DNA of 38,774 nucleotides from Bacillota bacterium (lineage in GTDB: Bacteria; Bacillota; Limnochordia; Darwinibacteriales; DTU012): NCBI GenBank assembly GCA_012798795.1, contig JAAZMN010000038.1, positions 1-38,774 of the forward strand, given 5' to 3'. The position numbers and the translations under genes are program-made. Positions 9,342 to 17,490 of the stretch are shown piece by piece. Within the stretch, counting starts at the first letter, position 1. Each line of letters opens with the position of its first letter. The notes beneath the pieces were generated by a model. The model saw nothing but the letters and a program-made list of their open reading frames with translations. It ran no database searches and was not told the DNA's origin.

Positions 9342-10228
9342 TTTACTTCATATTGATTACTAACCGGATCATAAATTATCCGGTTTATTTTTCCCCTATT
9401 TCCTACCTGCATTATCCGATATTCTAATTTTGGTAAGTAAAGGTACGCTGCTCTAAGAGGTCTAATTTCGACTCTAGGTTTAGCACGTTTCATCAGTTCT
9501 GCAATTCGTATATTTTTTTGTTTAGAATCGGGCAGGCTCTGAAAGTAATCTTCTAATTGAGTGCGTTCTGCTTCTACCTGTTCGGCAGCAATAATTGCCC
9601 AGGCAGGATCAGAAAAACTCAGCTGTTCAGTAAGTTCTTCTTGCAGGCGAGTATAGGCTTGTTTATAGCTTAATTTTCGGCGATATTGAGGTTGTTTATC
9701 GGCGATAGTACCCGGTTTTAACAGATCAGCTGGAATTTCATAATTGACAACTTTTCCGTTGACTAAGTCTACTGGTATTTTCCGTAATTCTTCTCGTTTT
9801 TCGTATGCTAAGTAAGTCAAAAGGACGGTAAACCACAGGTAGGGACCGTAAACATACTTGTAATCAATTAAGTACCATCGATAACCGGGTTGTTTAATTT
9901 CGAGTCTATTAAGAATTTTACTGCGGATTGCCGGTTCATAAAAAGTATTGTGGGGAAGATAGCCTGAAGCTAGGATGGCTTGTTTTTTAATTAGACGGAT
10001 TAACGCATTTAGCCGATAACTGCCATAGCTGATTAGTTCGGCACCATAGGTTTCAGCTAACTGCTTATTAAAAGTAAATTGAAAAAGTCGGCCTTTAGCA
10101 CGCCAACCGTCTAATTCTTTTGCAAGTTGTTCATCTATATGAACCTGAAAAATTCCTTTGCGTATCTCTACAGGTTTTAAACTGCAGAGTTTAAAAAATT
10201 GAAATACCAAATCTTGAATTTGTTTCAT
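9338..10228 (-). CDS. yqhG: YqhG family protein of unknown function
   Basis: Protein MKQIQDLVFQFFKLCSLKPVEIRKG..FHVHIDEQLAKELDGW-like start and ASGYLPHNTFYEPAIRSKI; sits directly downstream of a SNF2 helicase as in Bacillus yqhHG; refined start at 10228 with upstream AAGGAGA. Confidence 0.78.
   Translation of the reverse strand: MKQIQDLVFQFFKLCSLKPVEIRKGIFQVHIDEQLAKELDGWRAKGRLFQFTFNKQLAETYGAELISYGSYRLNALIRLIKKQAILASGYLPHNTFYEPAIRSKILNRLEIKQPGYRWYLIDYKYVYGPYLWFTVLLTYLAYEKREELRKIPVDLVNGKVVNYEIPADLLKPGTIADKQPQYRRKLSYKQAYTRLQEELTEQLSFSDPAWAIIAAEQVEAERTQLEDYFQSLPDSKQKNIRIAELMKRAKPRVEIRPLRAAYLYLPKLEYRIMQVGNRGKINRIIYDPVSNQYEVN
9362..9395 (+). terminator. murC terminator embedded in the antisense yqhG coding sequence
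   Basis: AACCGGAT-cataaatt-ATCCGGTT followed by TATTTTT. Confidence 0.65.
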
Positions 10229-10238
10229 AACATTCTCC

Positions 10239-12029
10239 TTAGAAAATATTCCATGTTTGCTTTTTAATTTCTTCACGAGCTTCTAGTATAATATTTCCAA
10301 GGTTTTCTAATTCTTGATGAATTTTTTCTTTGGAATCCTGCCTGATAAAGATGTTCATTAATTGGCTTTCAAATGACTTATCTAGTTTTAGGTGCAGCAG
10401 AATGGCATCTAATTCTCCCAATACCATCTGAAACATATTAATCTTTTCGTGCAGCAGAAACATAATGTGTTCTTCAATGGTATTCTTAGTGACCAAATTA
10501 TAAATATTGACATCTTTAGTCTGCCCTAATCGATGAATTCGACCGATACGCTGTTCCAATCGCATGGGATTCCAGGGAAGGTCATAGTTGATTACATGGT
10601 TACAGAATTGAAAATTCAGTCCTTCTCCGCCTGATTCAGTGCTTACTAGAATACCACCGTCTTTTTGAAACAGATAACGAACCCATTCTTTGCGTCCCCG
10701 TGATAGGCTGCCGTCAAAAGCAAGAGTTTTGAAATTGGTTCGTTCTAATCGATATCGTATGTATTCTTGCGATGCTTTGTATTCTGTAAAAATAATGATG
10801 CGGTCATTAATCTTTGCTGCTAGCTTTTCTACAATGTCGCATTTGCTGTTCTGTTTTACATTTACAGCTTCACTAATCAGTTTCACAATATCAGATTCAT
10901 CGCCCAAATTATATTTTTGTGCCATTTTTTCTAAAGTCAATCCGGCAGCGTAAAAGCTGCTGCATACTTCTCTCTGCAGTGTTATTAATGGTAAAATATT
11001 AGTCTGGAAGGGCAGGGCTTTACTTGATTTTCTAATTAGATTCGTAATTTGATTATAAAGTCTTTTTTCAGCATCCGAAAGATGCACAAGAATGGGGAAG
11101 ACATTTCTTTTTGTAAATTCTACCGTGCCTTCACCACGGCGGTTGCGAATAATTACTCCGGAAAGCAGCTGCCGTAGACTCTCAGGATTTTTAGGGGTTC
11201 GCATATCAATCATAAATTTCTTTTTAAATGAACGATAACTGCCTAACTGTCCTGGTTTAAGCAGAGTAATCAAGTTGTAGAGTTCTTTAAGGTTATTCTG
11301 GATGGGAGTTGCTGTAAGCATTAAGCAATACTTTTTTTGTAAGGAATTAACTAATTTAAAAGCAGCAGTAGAACTGTTTTTTAGTTTATGTGCTTCGTCA
11401 ATTATTAGCATATCATAAGGAATATTCTGGATTATTTTGGCGTGAGGTTCTCTTTTAGCAGTGTCTATAGAAGCAATTAAAATATCAGCATGTTCCCAAT
11501 CCCACTGGCTTTTTTGAATTCCGGCTTGGATATCAAATTTTTCGTATAGCTCTTGGTACCACTGCCAGCAGAGCGAAGCTGGCGTTAAAATTAAAACATT
11601 TTTAACCAATCCCCGCAGCATATATTCTTTGAGAATAATTCCTGCTTCAATTGTTTTTCCTAACCCAACTTCATCTGCTAAAATTGCCAGTCCTTGAAAT
11701 TCTTGTAACACTTTTTCTGCTGTTTTGATCTGATGGGGGTAAGGTATTACACCTACTTGTTTCCATCTTTCAGCCAAATGTTCAGTACAGAGTAAGTTGG
11801 TAAATCCATGGGTTAGTGAAAGTAAATCTGCAATTTGAGCCAAGCGATGCCAATTAAGATCATCATAATTTCTCTTTCGTATTTGACGGATAATGTTTCG
11901 AAAACCAGAAAGGGAATATTTCACTGAAAAATGTTTCAGTGAAATAGGTTCAAGGAAGATTTCTTCTTTATCATCTTTTGAGTCCGTATAGTTAAACAGC
12001 GGTACGTTAATCTGTAATGGATCAAGCAA
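10239..12029 (-). CDS. yqhH: SNF2/RapA-like DEAD/DEAH-box helicase (YqhH family)
   Basis: ILADEVGLGKTIEAGIIL, IIDEAHKLKN, LTATPIQNN, STESGGEGLNFQF, NPMRLEQRIGRIHRLGQ helicase motifs; TTG start after AAGGAGG. Confidence 0.9.
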   Translation of the reverse strand: MLDPLQINVPLFNYTDSKDDKEEIFLEPISLKHFSVKYSLSGFRNIIRQIRKRNYDDLNWHRLAQIADLLSLTHGFTNLLCTEHLAERWKQVGVIPYPHQIKTAEKVLQEFQGLAILADEVGLGKTIEAGIILKEYMLRGLVKNVLILTPASLCWQWYQELYEKFDIQAGIQKSQWDWEHADILIASIDTAKREPHAKIIQNIPYDMLIIDEAHKLKNSSTAAFKLVNSLQKKYCLMLTATPIQNNLKELYNLITLLKPGQLGSYRSFKKKFMIDMRTPKNPESLRQLLSGVIIRNRRGEGTVEFTKRNVFPILVHLSDAEKRLYNQITNLIRKSSKALPFQTNILPLITLQREVCSSFYAAGLTLEKMAQKYNLGDESDIVKLISEAVNVKQNSKCDIVEKLAAKINDRIIIFTEYKASQEYIRYRLERTNFKTLAFDGSLSRGRKEWVRYLFQKDGGILVSTESGGEGLNFQFCNHVINYDLPWNPMRLEQRIGRIHRLGQTKDVNIYNLVTKNTIEEHIMFLLHEKINMFQMVLGELDAILLHLKLDKSFESQLMNIFIRQDSKEKIHQELENLGNIILEAREEIKKQTWNIF

Positions 12030-12094
12030 TGAGTATCCTCCTTGGTTTAGTCTAATAGTAGTGTTGCCGAATTTGTTTTTGCTTATCCATTGGA

Positions 12095-12156
12095 AAAATA
12101 AAAATCATCCTATTTATCTTGGTAAACAAAAAAGATATTTAGGATGATTTTTATTT
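12095..12156 (-). terminator. Long hairpin terminator immediately after atpH
   Basis: AAATAAAAATCATCCTA....TAGGATGATTTTTATTT arms, extended inward by TATCTT/AAGATA. Confidence 0.85.
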
Positions 12157-12680
12157 TAGTTAAAAAGCAGAGTTTGTTTTAACTGTTTGAATGAATTAAC
12201 CAAGCTTAAGTCAATTATTTTCCCGTCAACTTCTATGCTTAAACCTCCCCAAATACGTGGGTCAATAGTGGTTTCTACATCAATTTTTTTACGAGTCAGA
12301 GCTGCTAAACGCTGTTGAATTTCTTCAACGGTTTCTTCATCGAGTTGGACTGCAGAACGAATATAAGCTACAGTCATATTCCGCTTTTGATTCAGGATCT
12401 TGGTAAACTCCCGAGAAATAAATTCTAACAAAACCGCACGATTTTTTTCAAAAACCAGCAGTAAAAAGGGTTCTAGCGGTGTACCTAGATCTAAAGAACG
12501 GACTAATTTGTGCTTCATCGACAGTGTAGTCTGTGGATGAAGTAAAAAATTTTGTATTTCTGGTTCTAAAAAGGATGTGCTGACTTGATCTAACAGCTGA
12601 CTGATTTTAGTTAAGTCATCTTCTGCAGTAACCTGGTAAAGAGCTTGTGCGTATCGAACTGCTACATTGATATCACTCAT
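12156..12680 (-). CDS. atpH: ATP synthase F1 subunit delta
   Basis: VAVRYAQALYQVT.., TVAYIRSAVQLDEETVEEIQQRLAALTRKKIDVETTIDPRIWGGLSIEVDGKIID; ATGA overlap with atpF. Confidence 0.93.
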   Translation of the reverse strand: MSDINVAVRYAQALYQVTAEDDLTKISQLLDQVSTSFLEPEIQNFLLHPQTTLSMKHKLVRSLDLGTPLEPFLLLVFEKNRAVLLEFISREFTKILNQKRNMTVAYIRSAVQLDEETVEEIQQRLAALTRKKIDVETTIDPRIWGGLSIEVDGKIIDLSLVNSFKQLKQTLLFN

Positions 12681-13183
12681 TGCCATTCACCTGTTTCTTG
12701 CTGCTCTAAAGTATTCAATGCATCATCAATCAGTTTCTGATGTTTAGCTTGGTCAAGGGAATCTTGGATAATCTTAGCTGAAATAGTTATGGCAAGATCT
12801 GCAACTTCATCTTTTAGAGATTCTTTAAGTTGGGCCCGTTCCAATGTAAGTTCTTCTTTTGTTCGTTTATAAATCAAATCCGCTTCTTTTTTGGCTTCTG
12901 CTACCATTTCAGTTTGAATTTCTTCACCACGACGAACTGCCTGATCTAAATATTCTTTTGCTTTTTGTTTACTTTGTTTTAGTTCAGCCTCTAATTGATT
13001 ATGCAGTTTAGCGGCGGCTTCATTCTGTTCGTTTGCAGATTTAATTTGTTGTTCAATACTGCGAGTACGCTCATCTAAAAAGCTGCGTACCGGTTTATAG
13101 AGCAATCTTGTTAGGATAATAAGGAGCAAAATAAAGTTAACGGTTGACGCTAACATAGTGCTTGTGTCAAACAATATCCTCAC
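12677..13183 (-). CDS. atpF: ATP synthase F0 subunit b
   Basis: One N-terminal TM then long charged coiled coil; position between atpE and atpH; exact start uncertain (GTG 13183 or TTG 13174). Confidence 0.92.
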   Translation of the reverse strand: MRILFDTSTMLASTVNFILLLIILTRLLYKPVRSFLDERTRSIEQQIKSANEQNEAAAKLHNQLEAELKQSKQKAKEYLDQAVRRGEEIQTEMVAEAKKEADLIYKRTKEELTLERAQLKESLKDEVADLAITISAKIIQDSLDQAKHQKLIDDALNTLEQQETGEWQ

Positions 13184-13227
13184 CCTTTTAATATGAATCT
13201 GGTTTGTCTACTTAAACAGCAGCTAAC

Positions 13228-13260
13228 AATAGGGTACAGTTTAGTTGACTGCACCCTATA
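13228..13260 (-). other. Intercistronic RNA hairpin between atpE and atpF
   Basis: Minus-strand TAGGGTGCAGT-CAACTAA-ACTGTACCCTA, one G:U, no following U-run. Confidence 0.65.
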
Positions 13261-13264
13261 ATTG

Positions 13265-13543
13265 CTAGCCAAGCAGTTCCATTAGTTTGTTAAATAAAGG
13301 TACTGCAATAGTAAAAATTAGTAACAATGATACAGCCAATGAATAAACACCTGTGGATTCGGAGATGACTTGACCAAGAATCATCGTAGTTCTAAGAGTG
13401 TCCGAAGCTTCAGGATTTCTTGCCATTCCTTCAACTGCTTTACCTGCTACATATCCCTCAGCAATAGCTACTCCGGCTCCTGCTAATAAAGCAATACCTG
13501 AACCTATTGCAATGGCAGCAATAATTATTGCAATCTCTAGCAT
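13265..13543 (-). CDS. atpE: ATP synthase F0 subunit c (two-carboxylate type)
   Basis: AIAEGYVAGKAVEGMARNPEA loop and GQVISESTGVYSL ion site; ATG after GGAGGGAG. Confidence 0.95.
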   Translation of the reverse strand: MLEIAIIIAAIAIGSGIALLAGAGVAIAEGYVAGKAVEGMARNPEASDTLRTTMILGQVISESTGVYSLAVSLLLIFTIAVPLFNKLMELLG

Positions 13544-13564
13544 TAATCTCCCTCCTTTCTTGGC

Positions 13565-14209
13565 CTACTCTAAACGAATTTGGATATAGGTAAGTGCCAA
13601 TAATGTAAAAACAAAGGCTTGAATAGCTCCCATAAATACTCCAAACCACAGCATAATCGGAATTGGGACTACATATGGAACAAACATATAGAGTATGTTT
13701 AAAATTACTGCCCCACCAAAAATATTTCCGTAAAGCCTGAATGAGTGAGACAACACTTTAGATAACTCACCAATAACATTTAAAGGAAACATAATCCAGT
13801 AAGGACTAAAATATCCTTTAATATAAGCACCCAAACCTTTCACTTTTATTTCATTAACGTGTGCTACTATTAATACAATCAATGCCAATGTAAATGTAAC
13901 ACTAAGATCTTGTGTAGGTGATTCACAACCAGGAACAAGTCCTATTATGTTTGCAGTAAAGACGAATAACGCAACAGTTATAATAAAAGGAGTATAGACT
14001 CTGCCGTTTTCTCCTAAATGTTTGACAACTAATGAGTCAATACCATCGACGATTAGTTCTACGATATGCTGTGTGCCTGTAGGAATAGTTTTTAAATTAC
14101 GAGTAAAAACGAAACTGGCAACAGCCAAAATCAGCAGGATAATCCAGGTAAAAAAAATAGATTGAGTGATGGGTATTGAAAAAACAGTAAACAGTACTTC
14201 TGGTTGCAT
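13565..14209 (-). CDS. atpB: ATP synthase F0 subunit a
   Basis: ELSKVLSHSFRLYGNIFGGAVIL and GAIQAFVFTLLALTYIQ motifs. Confidence 0.95.
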   Translation of the reverse strand: MQPEVLFTVFSIPITQSIFFTWIILLILAVASFVFTRNLKTIPTGTQHIVELIVDGIDSLVVKHLGENGRVYTPFIITVALFVFTANIIGLVPGCESPTQDLSVTFTLALIVLIVAHVNEIKVKGLGAYIKGYFSPYWIMFPLNVIGELSKVLSHSFRLYGNIFGGAVILNILYMFVPYVVPIPIMLWFGVFMGAIQAFVFTLLALTYIQIRLE

Positions 14210-14221
14210 TTTAGTCTCTCC

Positions 14222-14587
14222 TTAGTTTCTCTTTTGTAACAAAACAAAAGTAACAGTGATGAATTTAGGTAATAGCAATCCGATTAAAGTTGCAGCAAAA
14301 TTAGTATAAGGGTTGACAATACCCACTGTCAGAGTAATTGCGTACATTCCATAACGTTTAAAATAGTTTCTTAACGCTTGTTTTTTCACATTAGAAACGG
14401 AGCTACTTGTTAATTTGTATACATCTAGCGTTAAGATACGAAAAATAAACGCACCCATAAGGCCGCCAAGAATAATTCCAAGAGCAAATTGATAATATGC
14501 AGGGAGAATTAAAATTAATAATCCTCCTATGAGAATTGGTGTTATAATAGCGGCTGAATAAATAGTTTTTTCAAGAGGTTGTTTCAT
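14222..14587 (-). CDS. atpI: ATP synthase subunit I (AtpI-like)
   Basis: Small 4-TM protein directly upstream of atpB; ATGA overlap with the preceding gene. Confidence 0.75.
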   Translation of the reverse strand: MKQPLEKTIYSAAIITPILIGGLLILILPAYYQFALGIILGGLMGAFIFRILTLDVYKLTSSSVSNVKKQALRNYFKRYGMYAITLTVGIVNPYTNFAATLIGLLLPKFITVTFVLLQKRN

Positions 14588-14805
14588 TTGTCCCAATCAT
14601 CCAAGGATATTTTAATCAAAATTTGATAAGCGGTCCAAAGACCCGATGCGACACCAAGGAAAATAAAAATCAGTGTCAAAATAATAGTTGTACCAAATAA
14701 TTTGTCAAGATATAATCCAATCAGAGTGCAAATTGCCACTGATAATATAATTGTTAATGCTATCTGGGTAAACAAACCTAAATATTTCCAAGGATTTTGG
14801 CTCAT
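14584..14805 (-). CDS. AtpZ/AtpQ-like F0F1-associated membrane protein
   Basis: 73-aa two-TM protein (IGLYLDKLFGTT..GVASGLWTAYQIL) at the head of the atp operon. Confidence 0.75.
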   Translation of the reverse strand: MSQNPWKYLGLFTQIALTIILSVAICTLIGLYLDKLFGTTIILTLIFIFLGVASGLWTAYQILIKISLDDWDK

Positions 14806-14824
14806 TGTTTTACCCCTTGCTTAT

Positions 14825-14853
14825 ATTCTATCTAATAACTGCTGCATAATCAA
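14825..14853 (-). promoter_or_regulatory. Putative SigA-type promoter of the atp operon
   Basis: Minus strand TTGATT-17 nt-TAGAAT, just upstream of atpZ/Q. Confidence 0.55.
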
Positions 14854-14988
14854 TTCCACAGAATACCATTATTTCCTTCTTTTTTTAGATAGATATTTGC
14901 TTAATTGAGGTTTAATGAGGAGGAAAACAACTATCAAAAATAGAAACTCACAAATAGATTATAATTAAGTATGTGAGGAAATCTAGAA

Positions 14989-16332
14989 ATGTCGAAAACT
15001 GTTGGAATAATATCCTTGGGCTGTGCCAAAAACTTAGTTGACACTGAAATTGCCCTCGGATATCTGCATGAAGCCGGTTATACAATTGTTACAGAGCCAA
15101 AATTAGCACAGATTTTGATTGTAAACACCTGCGGATTTATTGATCCGGCTAAAGAGGAGTCGATTAATTGTATACTAGAGATGGCAGAGTATAAAAATAT
15201 AGGCGTGTGCCGCTGCTTAATTGTGATGGGTTGTCTGTCAACTCGTTACAGGGATGAATTGTGGAACGAGATTCCTGAAATAGACGGGTTATTGGGGATA
15301 TCAGAAATGGCACTTATCCCTAAAATTATTGCTAAAATCCTATCTGGCCAACGGGTTTACTGTTTTAGAGATCAGTATTTTTCTTATGATGATCCTCAAA
15401 TACCGAGAATAATTTCAACCGGAAGACACAGTGCATATCTAAAAATTGCCGAAGGCTGTAATCACCGCTGTGCTTTTTGTATTATACCCAAAATCCGGGG
15501 ACCGTATCGTTCGCGAAAATTTGAGGCTGTAATTGCTGAAGCAGAAAAACTTGCTGTCAGTGGTGTTAAAGAGCTTAATGTAATAGCACAAGATACAACT
15601 AAGTACGGTACTGATTTAGAAAATAATTATTCCTTAGTAGATTTATTAACGGAATTAGTTAAAATTGATATACCTTGGATTCGTCTTTTATATGCTTATC
15701 CTGCTTTTTTTCCAGACGAAATAATTGATTTAATGGCTCGGCATGACAATTTGATCAGTTATATTGACTTGCCGCTGCAGCATGCGTCCGCATCGATACT
15801 GCGGCGGATGAGGCGTCCGGGTAGTTATGAGAGCAGCTTGGCGTTAATTAAGAAAATTCGCAGCCGAATACCTGATGCAGCAGTGAGAAGTTCATTTATT
15901 GTTGGTTTTCCTGGAGAAACCAAGGAGGATTTTAATCTACTATTGGATTTTCTAGCTGAAGCCAAACTGCAGCACTGCGGTATATTTCAATTTTCTGCTG
16001 AGGAAGGTACTGCTGCGTATTCTATGCCGGAACAGATCAGTGATGAGATTAAAAATCAGCGTTATGATCAAGCCATGTTACTGCAGCAGCAGATTTCTTT
16101 TGCCCATCAGCAAAAGCTAATCGGCCGTAAGTTAGAAGTTTTAATTGAAGGTCGCTCGGATGAAAGTGAATTAGTGATTGTCGGCAGGCACCGCCATCAA
16201 GCACCTGATGTCGATGGTCTAGTATATATAGGTAACAAGCAGGCAAACATAGGAGATTTAGTTAATGTTAAGATAATTCAAGCTCATCCATATGATTTGG
16301 TTGGAGAGATTATAGAAGGGGATGTCAAGTAA
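14989..16332 (+). CDS. rimO: Ribosomal protein uS12 methylthiotransferase RimO
   Basis: SLGCAKNLVDTE, AEGCNHRCAFCIIPKIRGPYRSR radical-SAM CxxxCxxC, C-terminal TRAM. Confidence 0.95.
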   Translation: MSKTVGIISLGCAKNLVDTEIALGYLHEAGYTIVTEPKLAQILIVNTCGFIDPAKEESINCILEMAEYKNIGVCRCLIVMGCLSTRYRDELWNEIPEIDGLLGISEMALIPKIIAKILSGQRVYCFRDQYFSYDDPQIPRIISTGRHSAYLKIAEGCNHRCAFCIIPKIRGPYRSRKFEAVIAEAEKLAVSGVKELNVIAQDTTKYGTDLENNYSLVDLLTELVKIDIPWIRLLYAYPAFFPDEIIDLMARHDNLISYIDLPLQHASASILRRMRRPGSYESSLALIKKIRSRIPDAAVRSSFIVGFPGETKEDFNLLLDFLAEAKLQHCGIFQFSAEEGTAAYSMPEQISDEIKNQRYDQAMLLQQQISFAHQQKLIGRKLEVLIEGRSDESELVIVGRHRHQAPDVDGLVYIGNKQANIGDLVNVKIIQAHPYDLVGEIIEGDVK

Positions 16333-16851
16333 ATGGGGTTGGCTAATTGGATCACAATGTTCCGGATTTTTATTGTACCAATATTTATGGCTTTTGTCTT
16401 AAGTGGAGATCCATACGGCAGTTTTCTGGCAGCTATCGTATTTGGGATTGCCGCAATCACTGATGGGTTAGACGGATATGTTGCGAGAAAGCGCAAACAG
16501 GTTACTAAGTTTGGAAAATTGATTGATCCGGTGGCTGATAAGCTGCTGATCAGTTCTGCTTTAATCAGTTTAGTAGAGCTAGATCAGATTAGTGCCTGGA
16601 TTGCAGTAATAATTATTGGCCGAGAGTTTGCAGTATCTGGTCTGAGAATTTTAGCTGCTGCAGAAGGTGTAGTTATTGCTGCAACTATTTGGGGGAAAAT
16701 TAAAACACTTACCCAGATAATCGCCATATTATTTATGCTGCTAGACGTGAAAGGTGCGATGGTTATTATGTGGTTAGCAGTTGTGGCAACAATAGTATCT
16801 GGTGTGGATTACTTTGTTAATGCTCAGGAACTACTGAAGAAGAAAGCTTGA
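16333..16851 (+). CDS. pgsA: CDP-diacylglycerol--glycerol-3-phosphate 3-phosphatidyltransferase
   Basis: DGLDGYVARKRKQVTKFGKLIDPVADK CDP-alcohol phosphatidyltransferase motif. Confidence 0.93.
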   Translation: MGLANWITMFRIFIVPIFMAFVLSGDPYGSFLAAIVFGIAAITDGLDGYVARKRKQVTKFGKLIDPVADKLLISSALISLVELDQISAWIAVIIIGREFAVSGLRILAAAEGVVIAATIWGKIKTLTQIIAILFMLLDVKGAMVIMWLAVVATIVSGVDYFVNAQELLKKKA

Positions 16852-16896
16852 GTTAAAAATATGAGGATGTATGTTCCTCGATATTTTATTGTCAAA

Positions 16897-16925
16897 ATAC
16901 CTGACTGATATAAGTCAGGCTTTAA
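16897..16925 (+). terminator. Terminator after pgsA
   Basis: CCTGACT-GATAT-AAGTCAGG then CTTTAAT; a second small hairpin GAGGA-N7-TCCTC lies just upstream. Confidence 0.6.
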
Positions 16926-16934
16926 TGAGAGAGG

Positions 16935-17477
16935 GTGATGTTCTTGGAATTAGGAGGTTTCCGGATTAAAATTGTACTACTGGTTTTTATTATAACTTTG
17001 TCTCTTGCACTTGGAGTTCAGTATCTCAGTTATCAGAAGCGAGTGATTGAACCTATTATAAGGGTGTTTTCGGAAATAGACGGAGTAATTCAAATTGAAA
17101 CGGAGAGACAGCATTCTGGTATAAAATTGATTATCGCTCTTGGAGATTGCGCCAGATTTGATCAAGTAATGCATAATATCCTATCTGCAGCTGAAAGATT
17201 TGATTCACTTTTAAAAATTGAGATTAAAGATGCTGGAAACAGCAGGTTAGAACAGATTTATCATGAAATGCACTACGCAATTGAACAGGCTGTAGTAATA
17301 GGCGATTTTAGAGAAATGGCTGTGGTGATTGAAGAGATTGCCCAACAGAATAACATTAAGTATCGAATTACAATTGATAGAGAATATGTTTATCTTCAAT
17401 TACATGAAGCCGATAATTATTTATATCAGTTAATATGCCGTCACAATCAACCGATTGCAGTACGTTTTGAACGATAG
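16935..17477 (+). CDS. Hypothetical protein with one N-terminal TM
   Basis: Intact ORF with SD, same operon as the FtsH-like protease; no family recognised. Confidence 0.75.
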   Translation: MMFLELGGFRIKIVLLVFIITLSLALGVQYLSYQKRVIEPIIRVFSEIDGVIQIETERQHSGIKLIIALGDCARFDQVMHNILSAAERFDSLLKIEIKDAGNSRLEQIYHEMHYAIEQAVVIGDFREMAVVIEEIAQQNNIKYRITIDREYVYLQLHEADNYLYQLICRHNQPIAVRFER

Positions 17478-17490
17478 AGGGGGGCATTAA

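Noticed and set aside
9338-12029. SNF2 helicase plus partner as a phage-defence island
   Set aside because: No nuclease, methylase or mobility genes nearby, and the pair resembles the chromosomal yqhH-yqhG of Bacillus; a housekeeping role is more likely.
13398-13589. ORFs opposite or shifted over atpE
   Set aside because: Shadow ORFs of the repetitive Ala/Gly/Ile codons of the c-subunit.
14702-14908. 68-aa plus-strand ORF over the atp operon promoter
   Set aside because: Antisense to atpZ/Q and crosses the atp promoter; no family similarity.
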